A DNA stretch of 64,000 nt, from positions 1 through 64,000 of the forward strand of contig NZ_LYMM01000002.1 in NCBI RefSeq assembly GCF_002896965.1. Reading direction: 5' to 3'. The number at the start of each line of letters is the position of its first letter. Within the stretch, counting starts at the first letter, position 1. The position numbers and the translations under genes were made by a program. This stretch comes from Novosphingobium guangzhouense. GTDB taxonomy: Bacteria > Pseudomonadota > Alphaproteobacteria > Sphingomonadales > Sphingomonadaceae. The notes beneath the pieces are model-generated. The model did no database searches and had not been told where the DNA came from. It saw only the letters and a program-made list of their open reading frames with translations. Below, one piece after another: positions 25,604 through 34,357 of the stretch.

Positions 25604-27067
25604 TCAGAAGCGGTAGCTCAGCCATCCGGCCAGGAAGTCGGAACTCTTGTAGCCCGCGTCCGTCAGTGCCGGGCCTGCATCGAGATGTTCATACCGGCCG
25701 GTGAACGACAGACGCGGGGTGATCGTCCAGGTCAGCTGCAGGCGCGCCAGTTCGGCAATCTTGCGAGCATGGAAGTTCTGCGTACCGGCAAAGGGCTGAC
25801 CGTTGGCGCGATAGACCGCATCGTTGACGTTGTCGCGGTACGCGAACTCGTATTCTGCAAGCAGGCGCGCGCCCTTGAAGGGGCTGAAGCTGAAGTTCGG
25901 CGTGACTGCGAGCATGTTCGATGCCGTCAGGTAGGTCTGGTAGCTATAGTAGACGTTGTTGCCGAACGGGGCATAGCCGTTGCGCAGCTTGCCGTCTCCA
26001 TAGCCGCCGCCGCCCGTGGCGTAATCCACATGGACGCCGACACGCGGTGCGGTCTTGGCCTCGCCGATGCGATAGGTCTGAGCGATGAAGGCATGCCAGG
26101 CGGAGATATCCTGATCGATGTAGTGGCCCCACTGGCGGTTCACCGACCAGTCAAGGTTCACCCGGCCGATATCGCCACGTAGCCAGCCACCGAGATAGTA
26201 GCGGGTGGCCGGCCCGACACGACCGCCCCATGCGCCCAGATCATTGCTGCGGCGCCACAGGAAGGTATCGAAGGCAAGGTTTGCCTTGTTGCCAAGGATC
26301 GTCTTGGGCAGCATTACGCCCACGGTGGCACCGGAAAAACGCCGGGCCGGATCGTGCTGGTCGTCGCCAAGGCCCTTGTCGCCATAGGACGTAGGGCGAA
26401 AGTCGAAGGCGCCGAAGCGCAGCTTCGATCCGCGGGCATAGAATCGCCAGCCGTTCAGAGTATAGCGGATCGTGTTGTTATCACGCTGGGTGACGAGCAG
26501 GTTCGGCCCGTCGACGAATTCCTGGCGACCGTATCGCACGCCGACGTCAACGCCGCCAACCTCTGCCATACCTTCGACGAAGGCCTGCTGCACGACGAGA
26601 TCGTTTCGCTGCGAGGTGGTTGGCGTGCCGATGTTCTCGCCCGCGATGCCGCCGTGGGCAAGCTCGCCATAGAAACGCAGGTGCTTGCCCACGTGCAGGT
26701 CGGCACCACCGACAATGCGATTGATATCCTGCCGCTGGGCTTCGGCATCGCGCAGGTTCGGGTTGGTCGTATGGTTCACGCGGAGGCGCAACTCGCCCGA
26801 AAGGGTGAGGTACACATCGCCATCGCTATCGAGCGGGATGTACTTCAGGCGATCCAGAGGGTCATCGCGGCTTTCCGGATCGGCCTTGGAAGTCCAGTCC
26901 TCAGCCCAGCGTGACAGCGAATAGCCGTTGGTCACCGCGCCATCGCCGTTGAAGGCCTGCGGGTAGGGGGGGCTCTCGGCGCGGGCCGGGGTGGCGGCCA
27001 TGGATGCAGCCGTCGACAGGGCGAGCGGCAGGGTTGCGGCGCGAAGCCGCGAGGTGACGGTAATCAT
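25604..27067 (-). CDS. outer-membrane porin of the alginate-export (AlgE-like) type
   Basis: A 487-residue outer-membrane beta-barrel with signal peptide (to about ATPARA, residue 30), many alternating strands and the C-terminal aromatic Tyr-Arg-Phe. The stretches ELRLRVNHTTNPN, FYGELAHG and QQAFVEG match the alginate-export porin domain seen in many proteobacterial uptake channels. In this setting it is more likely a substrate-specific uptake channel than an alginate exporter: no alginate genes are near, and it follows dctA on the same strand by 36 bases. It may pass dicarboxylates or the substrate of the GntR operon. Confidence 0.8.
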   Translation of the reverse strand: MITVTSRLRAATLPLALSTAASMAATPARAESPPYPQAFNGDGAVTNGYSLSRWAEDWTSKADPESRDDPLDRLKYIPLDSDGDVYLTLSGELRLRVNHTTNPNLRDAEAQRQDINRIVGGADLHVGKHLRFYGELAHGGIAGENIGTPTTSQRNDLVVQQAFVEGMAEVGGVDVGVRYGRQEFVDGPNLLVTQRDNNTIRYTLNGWRFYARGSKLRFGAFDFRPTSYGDKGLGDDQHDPARRFSGATVGVMLPKTILGNKANLAFDTFLWRRSNDLGAWGGRVGPATRYYLGGWLRGDIGRVNLDWSVNRQWGHYIDQDISAWHAFIAQTYRIGEAKTAPRVGVHVDYATGGGGYGDGKLRNGYAPFGNNVYYSYQTYLTASNMLAVTPNFSFSPFKGARLLAEYEFAYRDNVNDAVYRANGQPFAGTQNFHARKIAELARLQLTWTITPRLSFTGRYEHLDAGPALTDAGYKSSDFLAGWLSYRF

Positions 27068-27103
27068 GGGGTGCGACCCTTGTGGCTCTGTAGGCTTTTG
27101 GTT

Positions 27104-28426
27104 TTATTCGGCAGGCATGGCGAGCGCAGGCTCGGCAAGAGGGGCGCCGGTCAGCGCGGCATCAAGGCGGGCATGATCAAGCCTGCCCTCCCAGCGGGAG
27201 ACGACGACTGTTGCGACCGCGTTGCCCACGAAGTTGGTGAGGCTGCGGCATTCCGACATGAAGCGATCGACGCCCAGGATCAGGGCCATGCCCGCAACCG
27301 GCACGTCCGGCACGATGGACAGGGTGGCGGCCAGCGTGATGAAGCCTGCGCCGGTAACGCCTGCAGCGCCCTTAGAAGAAAGCATGGCCACGCCCAGAAG
27401 CAGCAGCTGCTGGCCTAGTGTTAGGTCCACGTTGCATGCCTGCGCGATGAACAGCGCGGCCAGCGTCATGTAGATGTTGGTGCCATCGAGGTTGAAGGAG
27501 TAGCCGGTCGGTACGACCAGGCCGACCACGGCCTTGGGGCAGCCGGCACGCTCCATCTTTTCGATCAGCGCGGGCAGCGCGCTTTCGGAGGAGGACGTGC
27601 CCAGGACCAGCAGCAGTTCCGCCTTGAGGTAGGCGATCAGCTTGAAAATCGAGAAGCCGCACAGCTTCGCCACCGCGCCGAGCACGACGACCACGAACAG
27701 GATCGAGGTGAGGTAAAACGTTGCCACCAGCTGGGCTAGATTGGCAAGGCTGCCGACGCCGTACTTGCCGATGGTGAAGGCCATTGCACCGAAGGCGCCG
27801 ATCGGAGCCAGTTTCATCACGATCGAGACGAGCTTGAATACGACGGCGGAGATGTCTTCAAGCAGCGACAGGACCGGGGCGGCGCGGTCGCCGATCGAGG
27901 CCAGCGAAACGCCGAACAGGATGGCGACGACCAGTACCTGCAGGATATTGTCCTGCGCCAGCGAGGAAACCAGCGTGTCAGGGATCATCGCGTTCAGGAA
28001 GCCGAGCAGCGTGGTTTCGTGCGCCTTTTCTGCGTACTGCGTGACCTTGCTGGCATCCAGCGTGCTTGGGTCGATGTTGAACCCTGCGCCGGGACGCACG
28101 ACATTTGCGACCGTCATGCCGACGATGAGCGCCAGTGTCGAGAAGAACAGGAAGTATGCGAATGCCTTCGCCGCAACGCGCCCCACCGAACTGAGATCGC
28201 GCATGCCGGCGATGCCGGTGACGATGGTAAGGAAAATGACCGGAGCGATCACCATCTTCACCAGCTTGATGAACATGTCGCCGATCGGCTTCAGGGATCC
28301 TCCGGTTGCCGGGTAGAAATGGCCCAGAAGTACGCCAGCGGTGATTGCGGCAAGAACCTGAACATAGAGGTGGGTATACCAGCGCTTAGCAGCGGCGGGC
28401 TGAACGTGCGACGGGTCATAATGCAT
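27104..28426 (-). CDS. dctA: C4-dicarboxylate:proton/sodium symporter DctA
   Basis: A 440-residue inner-membrane symporter of the DAACS family that imports succinate, fumarate and malate. It shows the family landmarks LLGHFYP, the serine-rich hairpin [11 protein letters not shown], and [22 protein letters not shown], with about eight helices. It is divergent from dctB-dctD, the classic regulatory arrangement, and leads into a porin gene. No sigma-54 type promoter (GG-N10-GC) was seen upstream, in keeping with the altered DctD. Confidence 0.93.
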   Translation of the reverse strand: MHYDPSHVQPAAAKRWYTHLYVQVLAAITAGVLLGHFYPATGGSLKPIGDMFIKLVKMVIAPVIFLTIVTGIAGMRDLSSVGRVAAKAFAYFLFFSTLALIVGMTVANVVRPGAGFNIDPSTLDASKVTQYAEKAHETTLLGFLNAMIPDTLVSSLAQDNILQVLVVAILFGVSLASIGDRAAPVLSLLEDISAVVFKLVSIVMKLAPIGAFGAMAFTIGKYGVGSLANLAQLVATFYLTSILFVVVVLGAVAKLCGFSIFKLIAYLKAELLLVLGTSSSESALPALIEKMERAGCPKAVVGLVVPTGYSFNLDGTNIYMTLAALFIAQACNVDLTLGQQLLLLGVAMLSSKGAAGVTGAGFITLAATLSIVPDVPVAGMALILGVDRFMSECRSLTNFVGNAVATVVVSRWEGRLDHARLDAALTGAPLAEPALAMPAE

Positions 28427-28520
28427 ACGAAATAAGCCTTAGTCATCCTCGGGACGCCGACGGCACCCTTGGGGTGACGCTCGGGCCTAGGGTCAAACTG
28501 CAGCCTGTTTCATTGCGTGC

Positions 28521-28568
28521 AAAGAAGAATTGCATTTTTATAAAATACATTGAAAACAATATATTACG
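28521..28568. promoter_or_regulatory. AT-rich divergent dctA/dctB promoter region
   Basis: Within the 204-base gap this stretch is markedly AT-rich, unlike its surroundings. It contains TTTTATAAAA and the inverted repeat ATTG-AAAA-CAAT (28549-28560). It probably carries the divergent promoters; no exact -35/-10 pair stands out and no sigma-54 consensus is present. Confidence 0.45.
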
Positions 28569-28630
28569 GAGACTTTTGAGACAACCTTGTCTGGAAATTT
28601 GCCCTTGGAAGGCGAGGGGAGTGCAGAAAC

Positions 28631-30379
28631 TTGCACATGATCGAGCGATGGCCTAGTCGGACTCTGGTGGTTCAAGCGCGGTATATCTGGTGGCTCACGG
28701 CGGCGCTGGCAGGCGCCCTGGCGGTAGCGTTTCTGACGGGGGTGGTGGTGCGCGAAGGTGCCACCGCGCGATTTGCGGCGCAGGCTGCGGTGGATGCGCG
28801 CTTGCGGCAAGCGTTGCTGGCCAGCGAGATCGCGCGCTTCCGGCTGCTGCCGCTGGCCTTGGCGGATGATCAGGATCTGGTTGCGCTGGTCGCTGGTCGC
28901 CCCGGCGCGGAAACCGTGATGAATGCCAAGCTGGAACGCCTTTCGCGCGATCTCGGCTCACCGATAATCTACGTCATTCGCAAGGATGGCCTCACCCTTG
29001 CTGCAAGCAACTGGCGCGACCCGCGCAGTTTTCTTGGGAAGGATTACAGCTTTCGCCCCTACTTCCAGGCGGCGCTGCGCAGCGGGATCGGGGAGCAGTT
29101 CGCGCTTGGCACCGTCAGCCATAAGCCGGGCCTGTTCTTTGCGCGCCGTGCTGCGGGTGGCAGCGTCGTCGTGATGAAGATGGAATTTGACCGGGTGGAG
29201 GCGCAGTGGCGCGAGGCTAACGGCGTCACGTTCGTCACCGATCGTGATGGGGTGATCCTTGTCACCAGTCGCCGGGACTGGCGCTATGCGGCTACCCGCG
29301 CCCTTCCGGCAGAGCGCGGCCGGCGTGAGCGCGAACTCATCGGCGTAGGCGACCTTAAGCCTGTGCCCTTCCGAGAGCGGGCAGATGGCCGCTTCGTTCT
29401 TCAGGGCGAGGCAGGAGATCATCTTTTGACGACGACGGCGGCAGATGCACTTGGCTGGCGCGTCAATCTTGCGCTTCCGCTGCGAGGTGCGGTGGATGCC
29501 GTGGTGCGCGCCGCGCAGATCGGTGCCGCTTTGCTGACGCTTGCGATCTGCGCACTGGGAGCGTTTGTGCGGGAACGCGGTCGGCGTCGTCGGGAACACA
29601 CCGCGCAACTTGAGGCTGCCGTAGCCGAACGCACCATCGATTTACGTCGCGAGATTGAAGATCGCGCCGCCGCAGAAGCCCATGCAGCGCAGTTGCGCGA
29701 CGGATTACGGCAGGCCAATCGTCTGGCGACGCTGGGGCAGGTGACGGCAAGTGTTGCCCACGAAACCGCACAGCCTGTCGCCGCGATCAGAAACTATGCC
29801 GCTACCTCCCGCCAATTGCTGGACATGGGCGCGGATGATGCGGTGCGCGATAATCTGTCGGCCATCGACAGGCTGGCAGAACGGATCGGCGCTGTGACTG
29901 CCGAACTGCGCGGGTTCGCGCGCAAAGGCAGCCGTGCGGGAGGGCCCATCCCGCTGGTGGAAGTGATAGAGGGCGCCTGCCTGCTTCTTAAGGAGCGGCT
30001 GTCGCGGGTGAATTTCGTGCTGCCCGAAGTATCCCCGCAGCTGCTGGTGTTCGGTGGACATGTTCGGTTGGAGCAGGTCCTGGTCAACATCCTGCAAAAT
30101 GCGCTTGAGGCGCTGGACGGCCAGTTAGATGCGCGGATCGAACTGGCGCTGGAAGTCGATGAGGAGCAGGTACGAATGACGATACGCGATAATGGCCCCG
30201 GGATCGCCGCGGAGGTTGCCGATCGCCTGTTCACGCCGTTCGCCACCAGCCGTCCTGCAGGACTGGGGCTTGGTCTTGTCATATCGAAAGACATCGTCGA
30301 GGACTTTGGAGGCACTTTGCAACTGGCGCCGTCCAGGGACGGAGCCTGTTTCGCGGTAACGCTGAGGCGCGCCCGATGA
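28631..30379 (+). CDS. dctB: DctB-type sensor histidine kinase
   Basis: A 582-residue membrane kinase that would sense C4-dicarboxylates in the periplasm and phosphorylate DctD. One N-terminal helix (about 20-41), a double-PAS periplasmic domain (about 45-290; YVIRKDGLTLAASNW, SFRPYFQAAL), a second helix (about 294-312), coiled coil, H-box SVAHETAQPVAAIRNYA (His about 377) and an ATPase domain with NILQNALEAL, DNGPGI and GLGLGLVISK. The H-box differs slightly from the usual HEINQPL. TTG at 28631 is favoured by GGGGAG nine bases upstream; ATG at 28637 is the alternative. Its stop overlaps the dctD start (ATGA). Confidence 0.88.
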   Translation: MHMIERWPSRTLVVQARYIWWLTAALAGALAVAFLTGVVVREGATARFAAQAAVDARLRQALLASEIARFRLLPLALADDQDLVALVAGRPGAETVMNAKLERLSRDLGSPIIYVIRKDGLTLAASNWRDPRSFLGKDYSFRPYFQAALRSGIGEQFALGTVSHKPGLFFARRAAGGSVVVMKMEFDRVEAQWREANGVTFVTDRDGVILVTSRRDWRYAATRALPAERGRRERELIGVGDLKPVPFRERADGRFVLQGEAGDHLLTTTAADALGWRVNLALPLRGAVDAVVRAAQIGAALLTLAICALGAFVRERGRRRREHTAQLEAAVAERTIDLRREIEDRAAAEAHAAQLRDGLRQANRLATLGQVTASVAHETAQPVAAIRNYAATSRQLLDMGADDAVRDNLSAIDRLAERIGAVTAELRGFARKGSRAGGPIPLVEVIEGACLLLKERLSRVNFVLPEVSPQLLVFGGHVRLEQVLVNILQNALEALDGQLDARIELALEVDEEQVRMTIRDNGPGIAAEVADRLFTPFATSRPAGLGLGLVISKDIVEDFGGTLQLAPSRDGACFAVTLRRAR

Positions 30380-30816
30380 CTGAACGGCTGCCGGGACAGG
30401 CAAGGCGCGTGGCGCTGGTTGAGGATGATGAAGATCTGCGCGTTTCTACCGCGCAGGTGCTTTCGCTTGCCGGGTTCGTGGTCGACAGTTTTGCCTCTGG
30501 GCGGCCCGCGCTGGACGCAATCGATGCCGATTGGCCGGGCATAGTCGTTTCCGATGTGCGCATGCCGCACATGTCGGGGACCGAACTGTTCCGCACGCTG
30601 CACGAGCGCGATCCCGAACTGCCGGTGATTCTTGTGACCGGACATGGCGACGTGGCCATGGCGGTGGATGCGTTGAAGGCGGGGGCATGGGATTTCCTTA
30701 CCAAACCCTTCGACCCGCAAGCGCTGGTGGCAGCAGTTGACCGCGCCGCAACGGCGCGGGGCCTTGCCCTTGATAACCGGCGCCTGCGTGCCGCAGCGCA
30801 AGGGGATGCTGCTTAG
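30376..30816 (+). CDS. dctD: DctD receiver-domain fragment ending at an in-frame amber codon
   Basis: Encodes 146 residues: an intact receiver domain with acidic pair EDDED (about 16-20), phospho-acceptor Asp 60 in VVSDVRMP, Thr 88 and Lys 110 in FLTKPFD, plus the start of the linker. It ends at TAG (30814-30816). The frame continues at once, with no shift, as GLIGQSPAIRRLREM, the normal beginning of the NtrC-type AAA+ module, so this is the 5' part of a split dctD. As it stands it could make a free receiver domain that takes phosphate from DctB without an output. Confidence 0.85.
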   Translation: MTERLPGQARRVALVEDDEDLRVSTAQVLSLAGFVVDSFASGRPALDAIDADWPGIVVSDVRMPHMSGTELFRTLHERDPELPVILVTGHGDVAMAVDALKAGAWDFLTKPFDPQALVAAVDRAATARGLALDNRRLRAAAQGDAA

Positions 30817-30858
30817 GGGCTGATAGGGCAATCTCCCGCCATTCGCCGGCTGCGGGAG

Positions 30859-31695
30859 ATGATACCCACACTTGCAAATGCGGACATCGACCTGTTCATC
30901 GAAGGCGAAACGGGCACCGGCAAGGAACTGCTTGCGCGCCTGATCCACCGTGCGGGCAAGCGTTCACGACAGAGGTTCATGGCGGTATCATGCGGCGCGC
31001 TGCCGGAAGCTCTTGAGGACGAACTCTTCGCGCCGATGGGCGAGGCAAGTATCGCTTCGGTTGCGCGCGGCACACTGTTCCTTGACGATATCGATCATGC
31101 CTCCCGCCGCCTTCAGGCCCGTTTGACACCTCTGGTGGAAGAACGTGTGTTGCGCAGTCCGGGCGCTCGTGAACCGCTTCCGCTGGATTTGCGCGTCATC
31201 GCGACCGGCGGGGCAGGAGAAGGGGATCTGTCCGAGAAAATCACGCCCGGCCTGTTCTATCGCCTTGCCGCATTGCGCCTGCGCATGCCGCCGCTGCGCG
31301 AGCGCCGGGAGGATGTGCCTGCTCTTTTCGCCCATCTGGCCGGTGCCGCCGCAACCCGGTTGCGCTTGCCGCTGCCGATGATGACGGGCGCCGTGAGGCA
31401 TCACCTGTCCAGCCACGACTGGCCAGGCAACGTGCGCGAACTGGCGCATTTTGCGGAGCGTTTCGTGCTGGGGCTGGAGGAAACCGCACCTGAGCCTGCG
31501 GCCGAGCCTTCAGGCGACACGTTGCCGCAGCGTCTGGATGCTTTCGAACGCGACACCATCGTTGCCGCCGTTCTGGGCGCCAGGGGAGAGATCGGCGTCG
31601 CGATCAAGCGGCTCGGCATCCCGCGCAAGACGTTCTACTACAAGGTTCACAAGCATGGCATCGACCTGACCGCATTGCGCAAGGGCGGAGGCTGA
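30859..31695 (+). CDS. dctD: DctD AAA+ and DNA-binding fragment, lacking the GAFTGA loop
   Basis: The 3' part of split dctD, same frame as the receiver. It has Walker A GETGTGKE, Walker B GTLFLDDID (DE changed to DD), FYRLAALRLRMPPLRERREDV, WPGNVREL and a C-terminal Fis-type helix-turn-helix (AIKRLGIPRKTFYYKVHKHG). The stretch between DELF and GTLFLDD is about 15 residues shorter than usual and contains no GAFTGA, the loop that contacts sigma-54. The first ATG abuts GGGAG with no spacer, so independent translation is doubtful; the homologous sequence really starts at 30817 after the amber codon. Possibly a pseudogene fragment, or expressed by readthrough. Confidence 0.75.
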   Translation: MIPTLANADIDLFIEGETGTGKELLARLIHRAGKRSRQRFMAVSCGALPEALEDELFAPMGEASIASVARGTLFLDDIDHASRRLQARLTPLVEERVLRSPGAREPLPLDLRVIATGGAGEGDLSEKITPGLFYRLAALRLRMPPLRERREDVPALFAHLAGAAATRLRLPLPMMTGAVRHHLSSHDWPGNVRELAHFAERFVLGLEETAPEPAAEPSGDTLPQRLDAFERDTIVAAVLGARGEIGVAIKRLGIPRKTFYYKVHKHGIDLTALRKGGG

Positions 31696-31843
31696 GACGT
31701 TCCTTCGCGCGGATAGACCGGCCCATCGGGCGCTCTGCCGCGCAATTGTTGCAGGGCTGCGGGGAGACTGCGACCTTCTGAAATGCGTCGGCAAACCGGT
31801 GGGGCCAAGGATCGGTTAGCCGAAGCTTGGAATGGAGGACCCC

Positions 31844-33079
31844 ATGCTCCGAGGAGCGACCGAGCGGCTTGCCGACCCCGCGGCACCGCAGAAAATCTGC
31901 TTTTTCTTCAACGCGCAGCTGCATCACGTTCTTCATGCCATGCCGCTTGCGCTGGAACTGGCCGGCGATCCTCGTTTCGCGGTCGACGTGATGGCCATGA
32001 CACAGGACCACATCGCCATGGCGCGCGATATCGCGCGCCGGCATGGCGTCTCGACGATCCGCTTCGTGCAGGTTGCGGGAGGCGTGCTTTCTGCATTCAC
32101 CCGGCTGCTGGGCGTTGCAACGCCGCCCAAGCTTGTAGCGCTGGCGGCGGCCCGCGCGCAGCTTGCAGAGTACGACGCGATCGTCGTGCCCGAGCGCACT
32201 TCGCTGCTGCTGCGGCATTTCGGACTGCGGCGCACATGCTTCATCCACACCTGCCACGGCGCGGGGGATCGTGCGGTCGGATACGATCGGCGCATCCGGC
32301 AATTCGACTTTGTCTTGCTGGCAGGAGAGAAGCAGCGGCGGCGCATGCTCGAAAAGCGCCTTGTAAGAGATGGGCACTATGCGATCGTCGGCTACGGCAA
32401 GTTCGATCTGACTGGGGACCGGCCCCCCGCACGGCTGTTCGTGCACGATCGGCCGGTAGTGCTCTACAACCCGCACTTTTCGCGCAAGCTGTCTTCATGG
32501 CCGAACATGGGACTGGATATCGTCCGTCAGTTCGCCCGCGATGATCGCTTCAACCTGATCGTCGCTCCCCATATCCGCATGTATGACGGATGTCGCCGCC
32601 GTGAACGGATGGAGCGTCAGTTGGAGGAATTCGCCCGTCTGCCGCATGTTCACGTAGACCTTGGCAGCGCGGCAAGCGTGGATATGACCTATACCCGCAT
32701 GGCCTCGGTCTATCTCGGCGATGTCAGCAGCCAGATCTACGAGTTTGTGGTGCGTCCGCGTCCGTGCCTGTTCCTGAATGCCCATGGTGCGCAATGGGAG
32801 GGCAATGCAAGCTATCGCCATTGGCAGTACGGACCGGTTCATGACGCCTGCGAGGACATCACGGGCAAGGTCGTCCATGCGATAGCAGCCCACGAAGCAT
32901 ACGCTCCGGCTCAACGCCAAGGGGTGGAAGAGACCTTCGATAGTGATGGTCGCAGTGCGTCGCAAAGGGCTGGCCGCGCCGTTGCGGACTATCTGACGGC
33001 GCGCCGGGACAAGCAGGTCGTATCGCGATCTATGCCGTCGTTCGGCTTTTCTCGAAAAGGTATGCTCGTCCATGAGTAA
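31844..33079 (+). CDS. CDP-glycerol glycerophosphotransferase-like / GT-B surface polymer protein
   Basis: A 411-residue cytoplasmic protein with features of the CDP-glycerol:poly(glycerophosphate) glycerophosphotransferase-like family: CFIHTCHGAGDRAVGYDRRI, FVLLAGEKQRRRM, VLYNPHFSRKLSSW, LIVAPHIRMYD, and YLGDVSSQIYEFVVRPRPCLFLN near the C-terminus. The order resembles that of teichoic-acid-type polymerases, which in Gram-negatives often act in capsule or lipopolysaccharide modification. Start 31844 has GGAGG at good spacing; an ATG 12 bases earlier lacks one. It overlaps the following glycosyltransferase by eight bases, so the two likely act together. Confidence 0.65.
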   Translation: MLRGATERLADPAAPQKICFFFNAQLHHVLHAMPLALELAGDPRFAVDVMAMTQDHIAMARDIARRHGVSTIRFVQVAGGVLSAFTRLLGVATPPKLVALAAARAQLAEYDAIVVPERTSLLLRHFGLRRTCFIHTCHGAGDRAVGYDRRIRQFDFVLLAGEKQRRRMLEKRLVRDGHYAIVGYGKFDLTGDRPPARLFVHDRPVVLYNPHFSRKLSSWPNMGLDIVRQFARDDRFNLIVAPHIRMYDGCRRRERMERQLEEFARLPHVHVDLGSAASVDMTYTRMASVYLGDVSSQIYEFVVRPRPCLFLNAHGAQWEGNASYRHWQYGPVHDACEDITGKVVHAIAAHEAYAPAQRQGVEETFDSDGRSASQRAGRAVADYLTARRDKQVVSRSMPSFGFSRKGMLVHE

Positions 33080-34226
33080 GCGATCCCTGATCTGGGTCGT
33101 GGCGCGGGTCCATGCGCCTGACGAAGGTGGCGTGCAGACGTACGTCGCGCAGGTTGCCAAAGCTTATGCGCGTGCCGGCCGGCAGGTAACGGTGTTCGCC
33201 AAATCTTCCGCAGGGCCGCGCCGTCTGGTCGAAGGCGGGATATCGCTTGTCGACGTCGGGCCGGGGTCTCTAGTCGCGGTCTATATCCGGCTGGCGCTGG
33301 CGATGTGCCGGGCATGGTTGCGGGGAGAGCGTCCTGCCGCCATTCATGCCTGCACATGGCGGGCCGCCATCCCGGCGCTGCTGTTTCCGCGCCCCTTGCT
33401 TGCAACGGTGCACGGAAGGGAAGTTGGCCGGCCTTCCAGAGCGGCTTTCCGCCTCATGCGCGCCGTGCTTGGCCGGACGACGAGAATAATCGCCGTAAGC
33501 GACGCGACGCGCCGGCTACTGCTTGATCGGGCGCCTGATTTTGCGGGTGCTTGTGTTACCGCGTGGAACGGGATCGTTTTGCCGGTCGATGCTCCGGAAA
33601 GAACTGCGAATGTCCGGCCGCGCGCCATCACGGTCTGCCGCCTTGTCCGCCGCAAGAACGTGCCGGCCGCGGTAAAGGCGGTTGCCGCTTGCCGTAACAA
33701 GGATGCAGCGCTCGATTACGTGGTGATCGGGCGCGGGCCTGCCGAGGTTGATATCCGCGCGGCCATTGAACCCGTCACGCCGGAATTGGGCGCAACCACG
33801 ATGACCGGCTACGTCGAGGATGCGGAACTGGAGGAATGGTATCGCAGCGCCGACATCTTCCTGCATCCGCAGATCGCGCTGGAGGATGGGGCAGAGATAG
33901 AAGGGTTCGGCATTAGCGTAGCCGACGCAATGGCGCACGGTCTGGCCTGCATCGTCGGGCGCGATGGTGGTCCCGGCGAACTGGTGCGGGACGGTGTCAC
34001 GGGTCTGGTCATAGATGGCCGTGATCCGGGGGCGCTGCGTGATGCAATTCTCCTACTGGCGCGTGATCCTGCCTATCGTGATCGCCTGGCAGCAAACGGG
34101 CGCAGCTTTGCGCGTGAGCATTTCAGTTGGGACAGACATTGCAGTCTCGCGCTTGAAGGGCTTGTGCCGGGCGGCAGGCCGGGGCGTCGGGCTGGCCAGG
34201 AACAACTTCTCGGGTCCCTGAATTAG
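33072..34226 (+). CDS. family 4 glycosyltransferase
   Basis: A 384-residue GT-B enzyme that transfers a sugar from a nucleotide-sugar donor. N-terminal acceptor domain (ARVHAPDEGGVQTYVAQVAKAYARAGRQVTVF) and C-terminal donor-binding GT4 domain: CRLVRRKNVPAAVKA, VVIGRGPAE, YRSADIFLHP, and the E-x7-E region EGFGISVADAMAHGLACIVGRDGGPGELV. It overlaps the preceding CDP-glycerol-like gene, which points to a shared surface polymer. Donor and acceptor cannot be deduced. Confidence 0.85.
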   Translation: MSKRSLIWVVARVHAPDEGGVQTYVAQVAKAYARAGRQVTVFAKSSAGPRRLVEGGISLVDVGPGSLVAVYIRLALAMCRAWLRGERPAAIHACTWRAAIPALLFPRPLLATVHGREVGRPSRAAFRLMRAVLGRTTRIIAVSDATRRLLLDRAPDFAGACVTAWNGIVLPVDAPERTANVRPRAITVCRLVRRKNVPAAVKAVAACRNKDAALDYVVIGRGPAEVDIRAAIEPVTPELGATTMTGYVEDAELEEWYRSADIFLHPQIALEDGAEIEGFGISVADAMAHGLACIVGRDGGPGELVRDGVTGLVIDGRDPGALRDAILLLARDPAYRDRLAANGRSFAREHFSWDRHCSLALEGLVPGGRPGRRAGQEQLLGSLN

Positions 34227-34357
34227 CATCGAAGGATGCGGCCGCGGCTGCCTTTTGCCTTACGGGGTTGAACCTGCCCAACCGTAGCGGCTAAGGCATG
34301 AGCGGGGGCGCGTCTGGTCTGAAGCAACGACAGGAATTCGGCTTTTTGCGCAAGAGA

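Noticed and set aside
25604..27067. Alginate export function
   Set aside because: The domain name suggests it, but there are no alginate synthesis genes nearby and it follows dctA closely.
28427..28630. Sigma-54 promoter for dctA
   Set aside because: Looked for TGGCAC-N5-TTGC or GG-N10-GC on the dctA strand; none found at a sensible place.
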